DNA of 64,000 nucleotides from Lichenostomus cassidix (lineage: Eukaryota > Chordata > Aves > Passeriformes > Meliphagidae): positions 16,211,122 to 16,275,121 of the forward strand of contig CM039180.1 in NCBI GenBank assembly GCA_008360975.2, in the 5' to 3' direction. Positions 13,966-27,215 of the stretch are shown here, piece by piece. Within the stretch, counting starts at the first letter, position 1, and each line of letters opens with the position of its first letter. A model generated the notes under the pieces. It was not told the DNA's origin, did not search any database, and saw only the letters and a list, made by a program, of their open reading frames with translations. The position numbers and the translations under genes are program-made.

Positions 13966-14397
13966 GTAATTTTTTCATCTCATGTATAATATATGTTGAG
14001 GCATAAATAAAAGTCAGATTGGTCTCTAACATGCTGGAAAAGAAAAATTGAACATTCTCAGATGCAACTATATACTGTTTGTTTCAATTAAAAATAGATA
14101 GGTGGCATGGATATGCTTCTATTAAGTTGGATTAAACCCTTTAATTTCCTGGGGAAAAATCACTTTGCTGAAATTTAATTTGAACCTTTCTACTTTGTAA
14201 ATACATGAGTAAAACTATATCAGTTTCAAGAACAGAAAGTTATCCTGAAAATAAAAAATAATCTTCTTTCTATCCCAAAACATTTGTGAAACCCAAACAG
14301 AAGAATTCAAAAAAGCAAACTTTGCTTTAGCTCTTTTTGTTTGCTTAAGTGTCTATTTTGCCAGTTTGAATACATTTACTGTTCAACTAATAAACAT

Positions 14398-14560
14398 AAA
14401 TACATGTATTGGATTTGCATGGCAAGGTTTTGGTTTGGGGGTTGCTGCTAGGGTGGCTGTTTTGAGAAGCTACTCGAAGCTTCCCCTGTGTCCAGTTGGA
14501 GCCAATGCCAGCTGATGTCCAGCCAGAGTCAACTCGCCACAATGAGTCAATATTTAGCCG
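14398..14560 (+). mobile_element. 5' fragment of an avian ERV LTR
   Basis: The stretch with TATTGGATTTGCATGGCAAG, GAAGCTTCCCCTGTGTCCAG and GGAGCCAATGCCAGCTG corresponds to the start of the LTR family that is present, longer and inverted, at 57.5-58.4 kb. The shared pieces are the reverse complements of GCCATGCAAACCAAAT, GGGGAAGCTTCCAGCAG and TGGCATTGGCT there. Only the first 150 bp or so is recognisable; the rest is truncated or too diverged. Confidence 0.6.
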
Positions 14561-17204
14561 CTAAGATTGTGGCAAATTATTTTTGTAAGCAAACCTTTCA
14601 ATTTTAAGGAAAGCCTCCTGATCATAAAAAATTCAATCATACAATGGTTCCTATAATTTATACTCTTTCGGGTATCTAGAGAACAAGGTAAGAGGAAGGA
14701 GTCATTAGCACAGCACAGTTCTTGGCAAATTGTGCTTGCAGGGTGGGCTGTATTTATGAGATACTTTCTACACCAAGCTGTTTAACAAGCCCACAAAATC
14801 ATGTTCAATAACCAAATTAAGAAAACTTTTAATTTTTTGTAAGAAATTTTCTGGTATCAGACAATCATACTCAAGTTTCTCTTGATATATTAGGAATTGA
14901 GAGCAAGTGGAATCTAGTAATACCGATATCTGTATAAGGCAAATACCCCAAACATCTTTTCTTTCTAATATCAAGATCTGTAATCTAAATCTAGAATCTT
15001 AACTTGATAATGCCTGAAACCTCCCTATGCGTGGGGTTAAATAATAAAATTTAAAATTTTATCTGAAGGGAATCTTCAAGCTATGAAATGGATGAAAAAT
15101 CTAGAAAGTATAGGACACGTTTCTGCTGGGCATTTACAAAGAAGTTTAAATTAAGGACTTAAAAAAATTCTATCAATATTACTGATTCTAGTTCAGTGTT
15201 CAAGAACAAAATAGGGAAAATCTTCATTGCGTGAAAAGATGCCATTTTCAAATCATGGGAACAACCTATTATATTAGAGAACAGGTAGCAACACATAATT
15301 TGTCAAGCGAGTTGTATAATGTGGGAGTAGTTTTATGTGTGTGCATGCACAGCGGTGCAAGTCAGAAAGATCTGTTTTCTGTGTCCTGTGCTCCGAATTG
15401 TACATCCGTTGTTCATGACTGAGAAAACTTTGCTTCAGTATTCAGTACAGGCTGGATTGGTTGGTTGGGTAGGCGAGGATTTTACAATCCTCTCTCCGCC
15501 TCATTACTACCACATGGACCTTTGTTTCTTATAATGGGCTACGGAATTTATTTCTCAATGTCCAAGTACTGCAGTCAATGCTTCTTTAATCTTCATTTCT
15601 GTGTACCTTAAACAGCAGCATGCTGTTGCTGTTGTTGTTTTTCCAACTGAGGCTGTATTATATATATTGGTAACTACAGAAGTTTATCTTCCTTAGCAAG
15701 TGTGTGCACTGGTGCTTTGAAGCTCCATACCACTGTGCTCACTCAGCGTGACTCACCTCATCTTCAGCTGGTTCCAGCAGGGATCTTGCTTGGGCTGAAG
15801 GATGGATGAAGGCAGAGACCTGATAACACCACAAATGCAGCACTAACTTTGAAAGGCTAACATTCTAGACCAATGAATTAGAGTACTCTAAATACATCTC
15901 TGAACTCCCAATCTTTGCTTCATCCATGATCTTAGACTAATGTAGGTACAAAAATGCAGTAAAACATCAAGGCTTCACTTAAACTTTGAGGAGACATGGT
16001 TGTCTTCACACAGGAGACAAACACAGAGTGAAACCACTTACGGTGCCACCTTCCCTCTGAGGTTAGAGGTAGGAGTGTAGATGAGCAGCTGAGACTAGGC
16101 ATTTATGCTTTTTAAAGCTCAAAAGTTTTCTTTGTACCAGTTTACTTTTATCCAAGTTGAATAGTAAAAAACTTTATCCTTTTCGTTATATCTCTTTTGT
16201 ACATTAGTTCTCCTGAAATTTATGAAGTTTGTTTATAGAAATGATTTGACTGTAAAGCTGAATTTTTAAGACAGTCTCTAATTGCATCTATCTCTCCATT
16301 ATAATTTTTTTCACTTTATCTCTTTATACTTTGCATCATATATGATTGAGTTAGGATTTACTTGCACCATTTGATTCTCTCTTACTTCACTTTAGATCAG
16401 CAATAGCTGAAATGCCCTACATTGCTGCTAGAACCATCATACTGTGTGTATAAAGCTAGTTCCATCAGTCTGTCATTTTAACAGTGGTTAGCCAGGGTTT
16501 TGTGTCTCAACCACGCACTAACTCATGGTGCAGTGCATAGATATCCATGAATTTATCTTAAATTTTATGCTTACATTTGAAATAATAGAAATATTTTACA
16601 TTTAAGGCAATGCTAATAGGACTTGTGAGATTTACACCTTACATAGTAATAATGGCTTTAATTATATTATCCTACCTGTCTTAGGAGTTTGCATTTTAAC
16701 TTTTTCTTTAAAAGAACTTTAGTATTGAATCGCATTATAGGATACTATACATGCTTTGCTTCCAGTGAATTTTTATTTGGTGTATTTAAATGTGGCTACT
16801 GGATTGGCAGTAAGTCTATTTTAGCTGAATAGAAATATGCCTCTGGTGCCATTAGTAACTGAATTAATACTGCTTTTATCGAGTTACATTTCCTGTTAAA
16901 TGCTCAGTTGAGTGCAATACTCTATATTAAAAAAAATCTTGAATACTAAGATATCATGCCTGATTTTAGTATTATTTCTAAACTATCCCTTCACTGTATC
17001 GTTAATTTTATTCTAATTTATGTTATTTACTTTTTATTTTAGTTATTAACCCATTCATTATTCCTTACAATCTTATAGCAGCACTTGGAAAGGAAATCAC
17101 CATGCTAGTTTTTGTACTATCTAATACGTAGGGGAAAAAAAAAAAAGACTGAATATGTGATCATTCCCTAATTTAATTTTAAAACTCCCAGTGATTATTA
17201 GTGA
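14561..17204. other. AT-rich DNA, no gene seen
   Basis: No supported gene or clear repeat. If the donor at 13965 is used, this would be intronic. Confidence 0.6.
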
Positions 17205-17760
17205 CATCAGAGAGCAGCAAGAATTGGCTGCTCCATGAGGAAAAGCAAGTTGGGTGCTGAGTGTGAAGCAAGGTGGGCAGCAGTGCCCTCACCAGCTAGA
17301 GCCCAATCCTGCAATACCCAAACACAGTGAGCAAGGCAGGTTTGGCTGCATGGACCAGTCACAGGAGAGTCTAAAGCATCAGCCAAACTGCAGTGATGAG
17401 GGATGTCCCAGGTCAAGCTAAGAAGCCAAGACAGGAGGTGTGGATCAGATCCAGGGACATAACCAAGCTCAGTCCCACTGCAGTGATGCCAGGCAGGCCT
17501 GGGGGGAGAAGGCAGGACAAGTTTTTGAAATGCAAGCCTGGAAGTCAAGTTCCCAGGTCAGGTCTGGATCAGTGGGATACATCACCAGGCACAGACATAG
17601 CACTACTGTAGCTCAGTCAGCAGCCAAGGACAAGAGCCTGAGCTCAAACTTCTCAGCAAAGGAGCAGGAAGGCTGCAGCTTCTCACAGCAGTCTGAGCTG
17701 AGGTCATGCAGCTGTGCCATACCAGCACTCCAGCACAGGTGATTGAACCCCAGGAGGCAA
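17205..17760. repeat. GC-richer repeat-like block, unclassified
   Basis: About 550 bp stands out from AT-rich flanks by composition and by recurring short phrases: ACTGCAGTGATG (near 17390 and 17478), CCCAGGTCA (near 17407 and 17552), GATCAG and CAGCAAAGGAGCAGGAAGG. It looks like a degraded dispersed repeat, such as an LTR or the internal region of a retroelement, but I cannot name the family. Open frames of 72 to 113 codons overlap it in conflicting frames, with no recognisable protein. Confidence 0.4.
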
Positions 17761-18315
17761 AAGTGTACCTAGGACCTGAGGAAGTGACAAATAATCACAA
17801 ATACATTTGTTGTGTTTTGCTGTTTTATCTCTGAGCTGGTCATATGGAAAATAGATATTGATTTTATTTAATGGATAGCTGGGAGTGGTAATTAATTTTG
17901 ACAACTTAATTTCTTTCTTGTGTTGTTTTTGTCTTGTTAAGTGCTTGAAACTTAGCACTTAGAAAGACAACCTATTATCCTCTCATAACATAAGTGTATT
18001 TGCAATTCATGCTTTGTAGGTTATATTTAAAATCAGCTATGGTTTATTTCTTCATTTCTCTGTCTTTCATGATGTTTTCCTCCATTAAATAAATGACATT
18101 CAACTTAAATTCCTAACCAACTTTCTATGTTCATATCTGCCTTTGTACTTACTGAACAACCTGAGTCCATTGCAATCAATAATTCTAGTAGATGTCAGAA
18201 TATAAAACATATACATTAATTATACTTTCAAGATTTGCAGACAGAGTTTGTACTTTCCTGAGTTAGCGAACTCCCTTTTGACTGTGTATCCAGAAGGCAA
18301 TTAAGTTCATTCTTA

Positions 18316-19012
18316 TAGAATCATAGAATCCTTCAGGTTGGAAAATACCTTTACAATAATCAAGTATAACTGTTAACACAGCACTGCCACGTCCACCACT
18401 AAAATATATTCCTAAGTACCACATCTACAGGTGCTCCCTTCCAGGGGTGGTGACTTAACCACCTGAATGGACAGTCTGTTCTGATGCTTGATAGCCCTTT
18501 CTCCTGAAGAAATTTTTCCAAATATCGTATCTAAATGTCCACTGGTGCTACTTGAAGCCAGTTCCTCTTTCTTTTTGGGAGAGGATGCCAAAAACCACCT
18601 GGCTACAACCTCCTTTCAGGCAGTTGTAGAGTACAAAGAGATCTCCCCTGAGCCTCCTTTTCTCCAGGCTGAACACCCCCAGACCCCCAGCTCCCTCAGC
18701 TGCTCCTCATCAGACTTGTGCTCCAGACTCATCCCCAGCTCTGTTCCCTTCTCTAGACTCACTCCAGCCCCTCAATGTCCTTCTTGTAGCGAGGAGCCCA
18801 AAACTGAACACAGGATTTGAGGTGTGCCCTCACCAGTGCTGAGTACAGACAATCCCTGCCCTGCTCCTGCGGGCCACACTGTTGCTGATACAGGCCAGGC
18901 TGCCATTGGCCTCCTTGGCCACCAGGGCGCAGCTGGCTCATGTTCAGCCACTGTCAACCTGCATCCCCCACGTGCTTTCCTGCCAGGCAGCTTTTCAGCC
19001 ATGCTTCCCTAA
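18316..19012 (-). mobile_element. CR1 LINE, 5'-truncated copy
   Basis: TAGAATCATAGAATCCTTCAGGTTGGAAAA marks, in reverse, the CR1 3' end (the piece TAGAATCATAGAATC is diagnostic). The body follows the known antisense CR1 order: CCCTTTCTCCTGAAGAAATT, CTCCCCTGAGCCTCCTTTTC, TCCAGGCTGAACACCCCCAG, CTCCCTCAGCTGCTCCTCAT, CCCAAAACTGAACACAGGAT, TTGAGGTGTGCCCTCACCAG and, last, TTTCCTGCCAGGCAGCTTTT. About 700 bp of 3' UTR and the end of ORF2 remain. The plus-strand frame at 18488-18820 is antisense CR1 and not a gene. This is the best preserved CR1 in the window. Confidence 0.95.
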
Positions 19013-21761
19013 GCTTTTTCATCAAATCCATAGGAAAATATCAGAAATATCTTCCCATACACTGAAAATCCTATCTGCCTACTTTTTTGGGAGGAGTGGT
19101 TGTACTTACAACACTGCTCTTTTGCTTAATAGCTAATGATTAAAATAATCTATTAGGTGAAAGGACAGCAAATTTATTTTTTTTTATTTCTGGCAAGTGG
19201 TGTAATAATCAGGATACAGTGCCACAGATAAGACTACTTAAACTGATTATTCTCCAAGTTGAACCTGTATGCTAACACAGGATGCAATAGTCAGGATGGA
19301 AGGTAGTAACTATCTCATTTTAGTCTAATGGTACAAGCAATGAGATTGGATAAGCTATGGATGTGGTTCCAAATACAGTTCCTTGAATACAAATCCATTT
19401 CACCTTAGACATTAAACAAATGAATTCATTTCTGCTTTTAGATACTAGTAGTTTAGAACAAGTATTGCTCGATATCTTGGTTACTCTGTAGCCTAGTTTC
19501 AGATAACCACACAAGGTGATTATATGGATATCCTGTGAGACAGGGGCTCAGTATTTCTGAGTTGAGATGGAAACCCACCTCACGATTCCAGTATGAACAG
19601 TGTGAACACAAAGATTGTGACACCGAATATGTACTTTCTACCAAGTCTAATATGTTATTCTTCAGAGAAACACAGGCAATGTGGACATAGGCCAAGATAT
19701 GGATGTAAAGTAATGGATGGCCAAGGGATGTAAAGGAATCTATTGCACTAGAAGTATGGGCATGGGCATAAATCCTAATGAAGTTAGATTACAGTATACA
19801 TTATCAAAATAATTTAATGTAATGAAATTTTAGAAGTTGAAATCTTGTTACAGGGACAATTCTTTTGAATTCTGAGTCACTCCGTGTAAAGAAATCAAAT
19901 ACAACCGTAAAAAAAATTAGGCATTTGAAATTATTTGTTGCTTGTTCATTATTAGCTATAGAGGAAGGATATATATGATCTGTTTTAAAAATAAAATTAT
20001 TTCAATAGGTACCATTCTAGACATGGTACTCCCAAATGAACTTGTTGCAAAGAGCTTACTCATAATAAAATTTCCCTCTATTGTACTATGAAAGTCTAAT
20101 GTTCCTCATTTAATTAATTTCGCCAAAGAAGGATTCCCAAATGTCTTTAAAAAACTTTATATCATAGCAATTTTTAAAGCACTTAACATTTATGATTAGC
20201 CTTGTTAGGCATATCTAACAATGTATGTTCATATTGCCACCTTTCCGCTCTCTGTGGGGGTTGTATCTCTGGGGAAAATGCAAAGTCTCTGTCAGTTTAT
20301 TTATTTAAATTTACTTATAATCTGTTAACTGTTAGAAAACATCTATTTTAATTTATTCAGTTTATCCAAAGTATAGAATCCATGCGTAGAAATATTCTAA
20401 ATACCAGCAGAATTTTTTTAATAACAAAACCTGACATTTTATGAATGAAAATTATTTATGCATTTATTTTTACAATGTGTATTCACTTTAAGTGTATGAT
20501 ATAAAACATAAGTTTTTTCTGATTTCCGTAAATGTTATTTACATTATTTTTTCAGCATTTTTGAAGCATCGACGTCATGTTTGAAAGAAATGTTAATAGT
20601 ATAACATATTAAATGCTGTAACTATTACAATACATCACTTTTGTTAAAAACAGAAATATATTTTTTCTTTTAAGAACAATCTACATATATGGTTAATGTT
20701 TTGAAAGTGAAATATAAAATTCACAAATCCTCTTTGAAGTACTGTAAACAATTCAGTCATGGAAATGATCTGTTGAATTGGAGGACACAACAGTGAACTG
20801 AAACGGCCTAGTAGACTTTTGACTACTCATAAATCCATTCTAATATATTTCTCAAGATTACTGAAAAGCAAAATTTCTTGGAATCTAGGATGTAAATGTA
20901 ATAGTAAAAGAAAAGTAGCATCTTACAGAGCAGTGAAGAAATAAATGTGTGTTTCAGTAATGTCACAACCTCAATTCAGCAATAACTAAAACTGGAAAGC
21001 AGATAATCTGACAATCTAAATGCAAAAATAGCATGTTTTAAAAGCCCCTCCCCAGAAGGAAGTTATACATACAAATCAAAACCAGCAAAAAGTTAAATGA
21101 GAGAACAGATACCAGCAATGTTAGTTATTTTTAATATTACAAAATTGAGTACCTCAAATTTCAGAAAATTATTTTTCTCTGCCCTGGAGAGCTGATTTAC
21201 CTTCTTTGTGCACCATCCTGGAACTTTCCTTGCATTCAGAATCAGAAGAGTCAGCTAAATATAATTTATGATTTATACCATAAGCCAAGATCTGATCTTG
21301 GACTACAACTACTCTAGGATCTCCACTTTTTTAATTTATCAAAGATGAGTGAAAGTGGCAGCAAAAAAGTTGGCTTAGATTTTAAATGTCAAGAATTATT
21401 TTTAGTGTGGTGCTTACTGCAAAAGGCCCCAGAAAGGGTGTAGTATTGTAGTATGAAATCACAATTGGCTTTCATGCTGATGTATCTTTATGACAATCAG
21501 GCTTTCCCTATAGGGACATCAGAGACCTATTGAAAATATGTAGTGAGAAGTGTGGAAGTATATAAGTGACTTGCAGCGTGGATCATTAAGATACCAATTA
21601 TATTTCCAAAAAAAGTGAAAATGCATTTTGGATGAATGGCCATCCTAATCCTATACTGATAAGCAGGAGTACTTTAAATGTAGTCTTCTGAATAGACTAA
21701 GAAAGGCTACATTCTTTGGTATGTAAATGTAGTCTTTACATTAAAAGGGTAATATGCAAGC
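19013..21761. other. AT-rich DNA between CR1 and solo LTR, no gene seen
   Basis: Short frames only (64 and 80 codons), no motif. Long A/T runs around 20.4-20.7 kb. Confidence 0.65.
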
Positions 21762-22340
21762 TGTGCTGATTTTGGCAGAGGTAGAGTTAATTTTCTTCAT
21801 TGTAGCTAGTGTGGTGCTATGATTTGGATTTGTGCTGAAAACAATGTTAATAATATAAAGATGTTTTCATTATTGCTGAGCAGTGCTTGCACAGAGCCAA
21901 GTCTTTTTCTGCTTCTCATACCATATCACCAACGAGGAGGCTGGGGGTGCATGGGAGGGGACACAGCTGTGACCCCAGTTGACCCAAAGGATATTTTATG
22001 CCACGTGGTATCATAAAAGCTGGGGAAAACTGGGTGAAGAAGAAGAAAGCAGGGGACACTTGGAGTGATGGTGTTTGTCTTCCCCAGTAACCATTATGCA
22101 TAATGGAGCCCTGATTTTGGGGGATGGCTGAACACCTGCCTGCCCATGGGAATGGTGAATGATTCCCTTGTTTGGCTTTGCTTGTGTGCATGGTTTTTGC
22201 TTTAGCTATTGAAGTGTTTTTATCTCATGCCATGAATTTTCTCACTTTTACACTTCCAATTTCCTTCCCCATCCCTCTGGTGGGGGAGTGAGTGAGTGGC
22301 TGCATGGAGCTTGGTTGCCAGATGGGCTTAAGCCACAACA
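21762..22340 (+). mobile_element. Avian ERVL-type solo LTR
   Basis: The element begins TGTGCTGATTTTGGCAGAGG and ends CTTAAGCCACAACA, giving TG...CA termini and about 579 bp, typical for an LTR. Internal landmarks match a very common avian LTR: GAGTTAATTTTCTTCATTGT, GGATTTGTGCTGAAAACAATG, TGCTGAGCAGTGCTTGCACA, GTGATGGTGTTTGTCTTCCC, GGCTGAACACCTGCCTGCCC and GGGGGAGTGAGTGAGTGGCTG. There is no internal region on either side, so it is a solo LTR left by recombination. A clear flanking duplication was not found (CAAGC before, TAAAT after). The TATA region of the LTR is damaged. Confidence 0.85.
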
Positions 22341-25300
22341 TAAATGTTAAATGTTTAGGAAAATTTTGTGGGTTTTTATTTCACTTGCTTATTTACTACA
22401 AAGAAACTGGAAGATTTAAGAAAAACTCTTAAGACTCTAGAGAATGACCACGTGTGTTTAGCTCAATGGTCCTCCACTGTCTCTGACAACACTCACAGGT
22501 TGGTACTCAGGAGAACTGAAAACAGGACGAATGTATATGGTATGTTGGAGTACAACTCTTCCAGCATTTCCCAGATTAGGAGATTTTCTGACTCTGATGT
22601 GATTTCTTACGTTAGTAACTCTCAGCTACTTTCTTCTGCATACTTGTCCTGTCTTCTCTTGAATTCATCCACAATGTCACAAAGTGTTCCACACACCTAT
22701 TTGTTTTGAAGATCATGTACTTTTGGTTCTTTAGAGCATGACTGCTGCTGGCTTTATTTAAGGCTCCCAAGTTCTTGTAGCTTAATTTGATACTCCCTAA
22801 AAAACTTTTCGTATTTTCTTTTACTTTTTCTTTCTTTCCAGGTTATCCATAAATTGATGGGATAGTAGAATTGATAGTATAATCAGAAGTTGCTTTTAAA
22901 AAGTGCTGATATTTGCCTAGTTGCTACTTACATGATAAATGTTCCTGCATATGTCATTGTTGCTATGGACTTACTGACTGTGCCTTACAAATATACCAGC
23001 TGCCAGTGTTTGAGCCTTTAGGCTAATGGCAAGGAATGTGTATCAGAGATGTGTCAATTAACACTATTTGCCGTTTAGTAACCTATGGTAGAGATATTCT
23101 GGTACTGACCCAGGAGCTGGGGACACTTCTCCTATCACCCTATTTATATGACTTCCCTCAGAAGACCCTATATACTGAGCTCCATCACTCAGGGCTCAGT
23201 AAGTTTGCTTTCTTTAGCACTGTTGGAGTGAACCTGCCACTTCCAGTTTAAGATGGGAAAACCTCAACTGTCTTCCTGTAATTCAGTCAAATGGTGGGGA
23301 CTGTATATTGGCAGAAATTTGAGTTTCTTGTAATTTCTTACCCGAAAATGTGAATTAGGATTCTCTGTCAAAAGTTTGTTAGGTTTGTTTTTATGTTTGT
23401 TTCGTTGTTTTGTTTCGTTTGTGTGGGTTTTGGTTTATTTTTTCTTTTTTTTTCTTTTTTTTTCTTTTTTTTTCTTTTTTTTTTTTTTTTTAGTTTATTA
23501 GTTTTGTTTTATTTTAATTTTTTTCCATTGAAGTGCTCCTCTAAATAATATGAATCTGTAAAGGGCATGTATAGGCAGTAAAGTTATGTTCCATTATTGT
23601 TCATGTTGTCACCTGTTACTGGTTCATGGATGTACAAAATTCTACACCTCAATGCCGTGCTTTTGTAGTGGATATTTTACATAGTGGCTGTTGGACATCA
23701 ACACAGTATCACTGCTATTAAAGCAGTGTGGAAAATTGTGAGTTTTTCAAAATGATTGAAATGTGAACAAAGCATTGTTTATTACCTTTTTATAAGCCCA
23801 TAGGTATGAGTATGTACATTTTTTGAGTAAATGCTATTTTCTATTAGCATGATTTCATTTGGATTTTGTATTTCCAAAGAGAATTTTACCATTTTGTCGT
23901 GCAGAATTCTGCTCTGGCACACTGCAAACAGCAGTAGATGTTTGCTAGTATCTATTACCCTGCCCCTGCCAACAACCACAAATGGAATATTTGTGTCTGC
24001 TTTGAGCCATGCACCAAACTGGAAACAGTTGTCATGCTTATATTGCACTTTCACAATTGACTAATGACAACTACCCCTCAGAGTTTTTTTATGCATAATT
24101 ATTTTTACTGCAGCACTGGGAACTTAAGAAAATCCTGTGAGCAAATCTTGGATAACTTGAAATCAGGAATAATAGAGTAGTGAGCAGGATTGAATAAACG
24201 GCAGGAATTTGTTTGTAGTCAGAAAAAAACTTTTCAGAAGTACATTCATCCTTTCACCTGGAATATTATAAATGTTTGAGAAGGACTCCAGATGTTGATT
24301 TTTATTTTAATTTTCATTTCCTTTGTAATTACTATAAGTACAGCAGTCAGTACTACATTTTTTCATGACATTTTCAAATGACATTTTCTGGTACCTCCTC
24401 CTCCTCCTCTCCTGGAAATAAAAAGGTTTTGTATGCATTATATTTGGCTTTTTGGTACTATGCTTAGTAATTTTCTACCAAAAAGAAAGCATTATATGTC
24501 CATTAGTATGGACACATTTTTCTCACGTAAGTTCTTTTAGTTTGAGCAAATCAGTAAGAAGAACAGTCAATTTTTCTTTACATACTTACTTTTCTTTAAA
24601 AATGTACTACAGTTCATCTATCTGTAACATGTATCAGAAACCAGAGATAGTAAGATTAAACCAGATTTTGTGTCAAATCAATGGTAAAGCTTTTAATCAT
24701 ACATTTTGCTATTTGCAATAGAATTAAGATATTTAAATTATGATATTATTTTCTTTATTTCCACATTAAACTACTAAATTAGCAAATAAATTATCTGATT
24801 ACCATATTTATATTCAGTTTGTACTTAATTTGGCTTGGTTTCAAACAAACTTAAAACTTTTGTAAAAAACACTCTCTTTATACATTCCTATATAAAATAA
24901 ATATATATAAAATTCAGAAATACTTTTAAAAATGTAGTAATAATTAAATGGTGTGTTGATTTCTGTCATTGCTCTTTTAAGTCTAAATAAAGCCATTCTA
25001 CAGTGTAAGTAATTTTAAGTATGCCATAAGCAGGCATACTTACTGCCTCTTGGAAATGAGATCATACCCAAGTGAGAAGTTAGTTTGATGAAAAAACATG
25101 TTTTAGAGGGAAAGGCATATGAGTTTCAATGAAGCTGCTTTAGGAATTGTAGTCTAATGTGTTGCTGTGCTTTATCTCCTGTAGTTTTTCACAAAAGGGA
25201 AAGGTAGCTGTGGCTGTAACCATACGTATGAGAAATATTTGATAAACTGGAAAAATTTGGCCTCTGGAAAATGAAGAGCATATATGAAGTGCCTCACATA

Positions 25301-27088
25301 TTCTAACAAACTTTGCATGTATATCCTTCAAGTATTAAATTGCAAGTGTTGGACTTAAATTCTCATGAGTGGGAACAGTTCTCCTGACTACCTGAGAATG
25401 GTGAATAATGTGTGCAAATAATCTATGTATTGACATAGCTAATTGTTCTAAGTTGTGGGCTGGCTTCTTGTTGGTAGTTCACAACAGAATATACAGATTC
25501 TGGCATGAATACTACTTAAGAACTTTAGTAGGAAATACAATTTAAAATAATTGGGAAAGTCATATGGATCTTCTAAAAATATTGAAGGAGAAGTAGTATG
25601 CATTTCATCAGAAACACTGTGTGGGATTTATTGCACAAGTCTTATTAAGATCCTTTCTTTATACATCTGCTTTTTAGAATTTCTTAATTTCTTTTGTTCA
25701 AGAAACAAAAGTTCTGCTTATAGGACTTTATTCATGTATTCATGGAATTTGGCTGTGATAAAGGCAGATAGGGCTAAGTTTCTTCAGAAAAAAAATTCTC
25801 ACTTAGAAATTGCCCCTAAATTATTGCCAGTGGATTCTCTCTCTAGAACTCACTGTATCATAAAAATTGTAATAAAACATTAAGTACTGTCACAGAGTTC
25901 ATACATAAACCATCCTTAAAACTGGGCATATGAAATACTGTAACAAAACTAATATATTTACAAGCTACGTAAAGCCATCAGACCCAAGCAGGTAATAACC
26001 CAGCGTAGGGCTTTACTTGCTATCCTCTAATCCCAGAGAGAATGCACCATAAAAAGTAGAAAAGTTACGTGGAAAGCTGATGAATTTTGAACTTGGAAAT
26101 TCTGAAAATAAGAGAGAGAAATGTGGAAGTTCTGAATGAGACTTCTGCCTATTTTGGTATTGTGAGGAGAGCTCTGTGGGCAGGTTAGCAGCAGGAATCT
26201 GAGGGAAAAGACAAGACTGAAAGGAGAGGAGATCTAGGAAACCTTTTACTGCCCTGGTAACGGACGTAGATAAGACTGCAAATGTAGATGTTTGGGGTTT
26301 AGAGAAGTGCTGGTATGATGTGGTTTTCTGCTTGTCTATTTTGCCTAATGTCTATTATGTTTCAATAATTCATACACTGAGCTCAATTTTAATTCAGGCA
26401 CCTCAAGGTAGGGTGCATTGGTCAGTATAGGAACCAAAGGAAGACAATAAATGTATTTAATTCCTTCCACTAAAACCTTTGTTTTGCAGAGTTCTGCTGC
26501 GATTGCATGCCTGTTTGGCAGGCCCTCAGATTTCTTTCTTAGTGCAGCACAGAATAATGGTAGCAACATTTCATTAAGAGGCAACCATGCTAAAAATTAT
26601 TGAAAGCTTACTATTTTTTATAGCAGCATAGTAGATTTTACTCTCCTCTGATGGATAAAACTTTTATTCTGTCATGACCCAAATGTTTATAGTTGTCTGC
26701 AACCCCTGTAAGTAAGCTATTTATTGGTTTTGTTACTAGTTTCATGTCAGGATAGAAATGTCCCAGTGTGTATGTGCCTTTTATATTAAGATTATGTGGA
26801 TTTGTTTATAGTAATGGAATACTTTTAAAGAGTCTATTCACATGGTGCTTCGTGAGGCTATATTTCAGGGACAGGTATGAACTCATTTATTTGTGGAACA
26901 GGCTTCGTCCTTGTTTTTTAAGATCTACCCAATGTTCTTCTGAAATACTTGTTACTCCAGGCATGCCCAGTGCTTGCATGCACACATTTTTTAGTGTTAG
27001 CTGTTAGGGGACAGTGTTCTCTGAGGCACAGTAAACACAGGAATACTTTTTCTAACACTATTTCTAATGTCTTCTGTAAGAAGATTAG
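22341..27088. other. AT-rich DNA, no gene seen
   Basis: The 113-codon frame at 22368-22709 begins just beyond the LTR end and has no recognisable domain. It contains the T-rich decamer array at 23.4 kb and a short CTC tract near 24400. Confidence 0.65.
23434..23492. repeat. T-rich 10-bp tandem repeat (TTTCTTTTTT)n
   Basis: Four exact 10-bp units TTTCTTTTTT are in register at 23441-23480, then a run of T to about 23491. It is preceded by a TTTTG/TTTCG-rich stretch from 23380. Length is likely polymorphic. Confidence 0.9.
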
Positions 27089-27215
27089 CATAGAATCATA
27101 GAATATAATCACAGAATATACTGAATTGGAAGGGACCAGCAGGATTACCAAGTCCAACTCCTGGCCCTGTGCAGAACAGCCCAAGGATCATACCATGTGC
27201 CTGAGAGTGTTGATG
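27089..27215 (-). mobile_element. CR1 LINE 3'-end fragment
   Basis: CATAGAATCATAGAATATAA, then GAATATACTGAATTGGAAGG, GACCAGCAGGATTACCAAGT, CCAACTCCTGGCCCTGTGCA and GAACAGCCCAAGGATC, are the reverse of a CR1 3' UTR. The copy is about 130 bp and 5'-truncated. The terminal 8-mer unit is present in more than one degenerate copy. Confidence 0.92.

Noticed and set aside
13218..13989. Frames of 181 and 213 codons (plus) and 155 and 172 codons (minus) in the small CpG-rich segment
   Set aside because: Four mutually overlapping frames on both strands cannot all be real. They are Arg/Ala/Ser/Gly-rich and match nothing I know.
18488..18820. 110-codon frame on the plus strand
   Set aside because: It is the antisense strand of a CR1 3' region.
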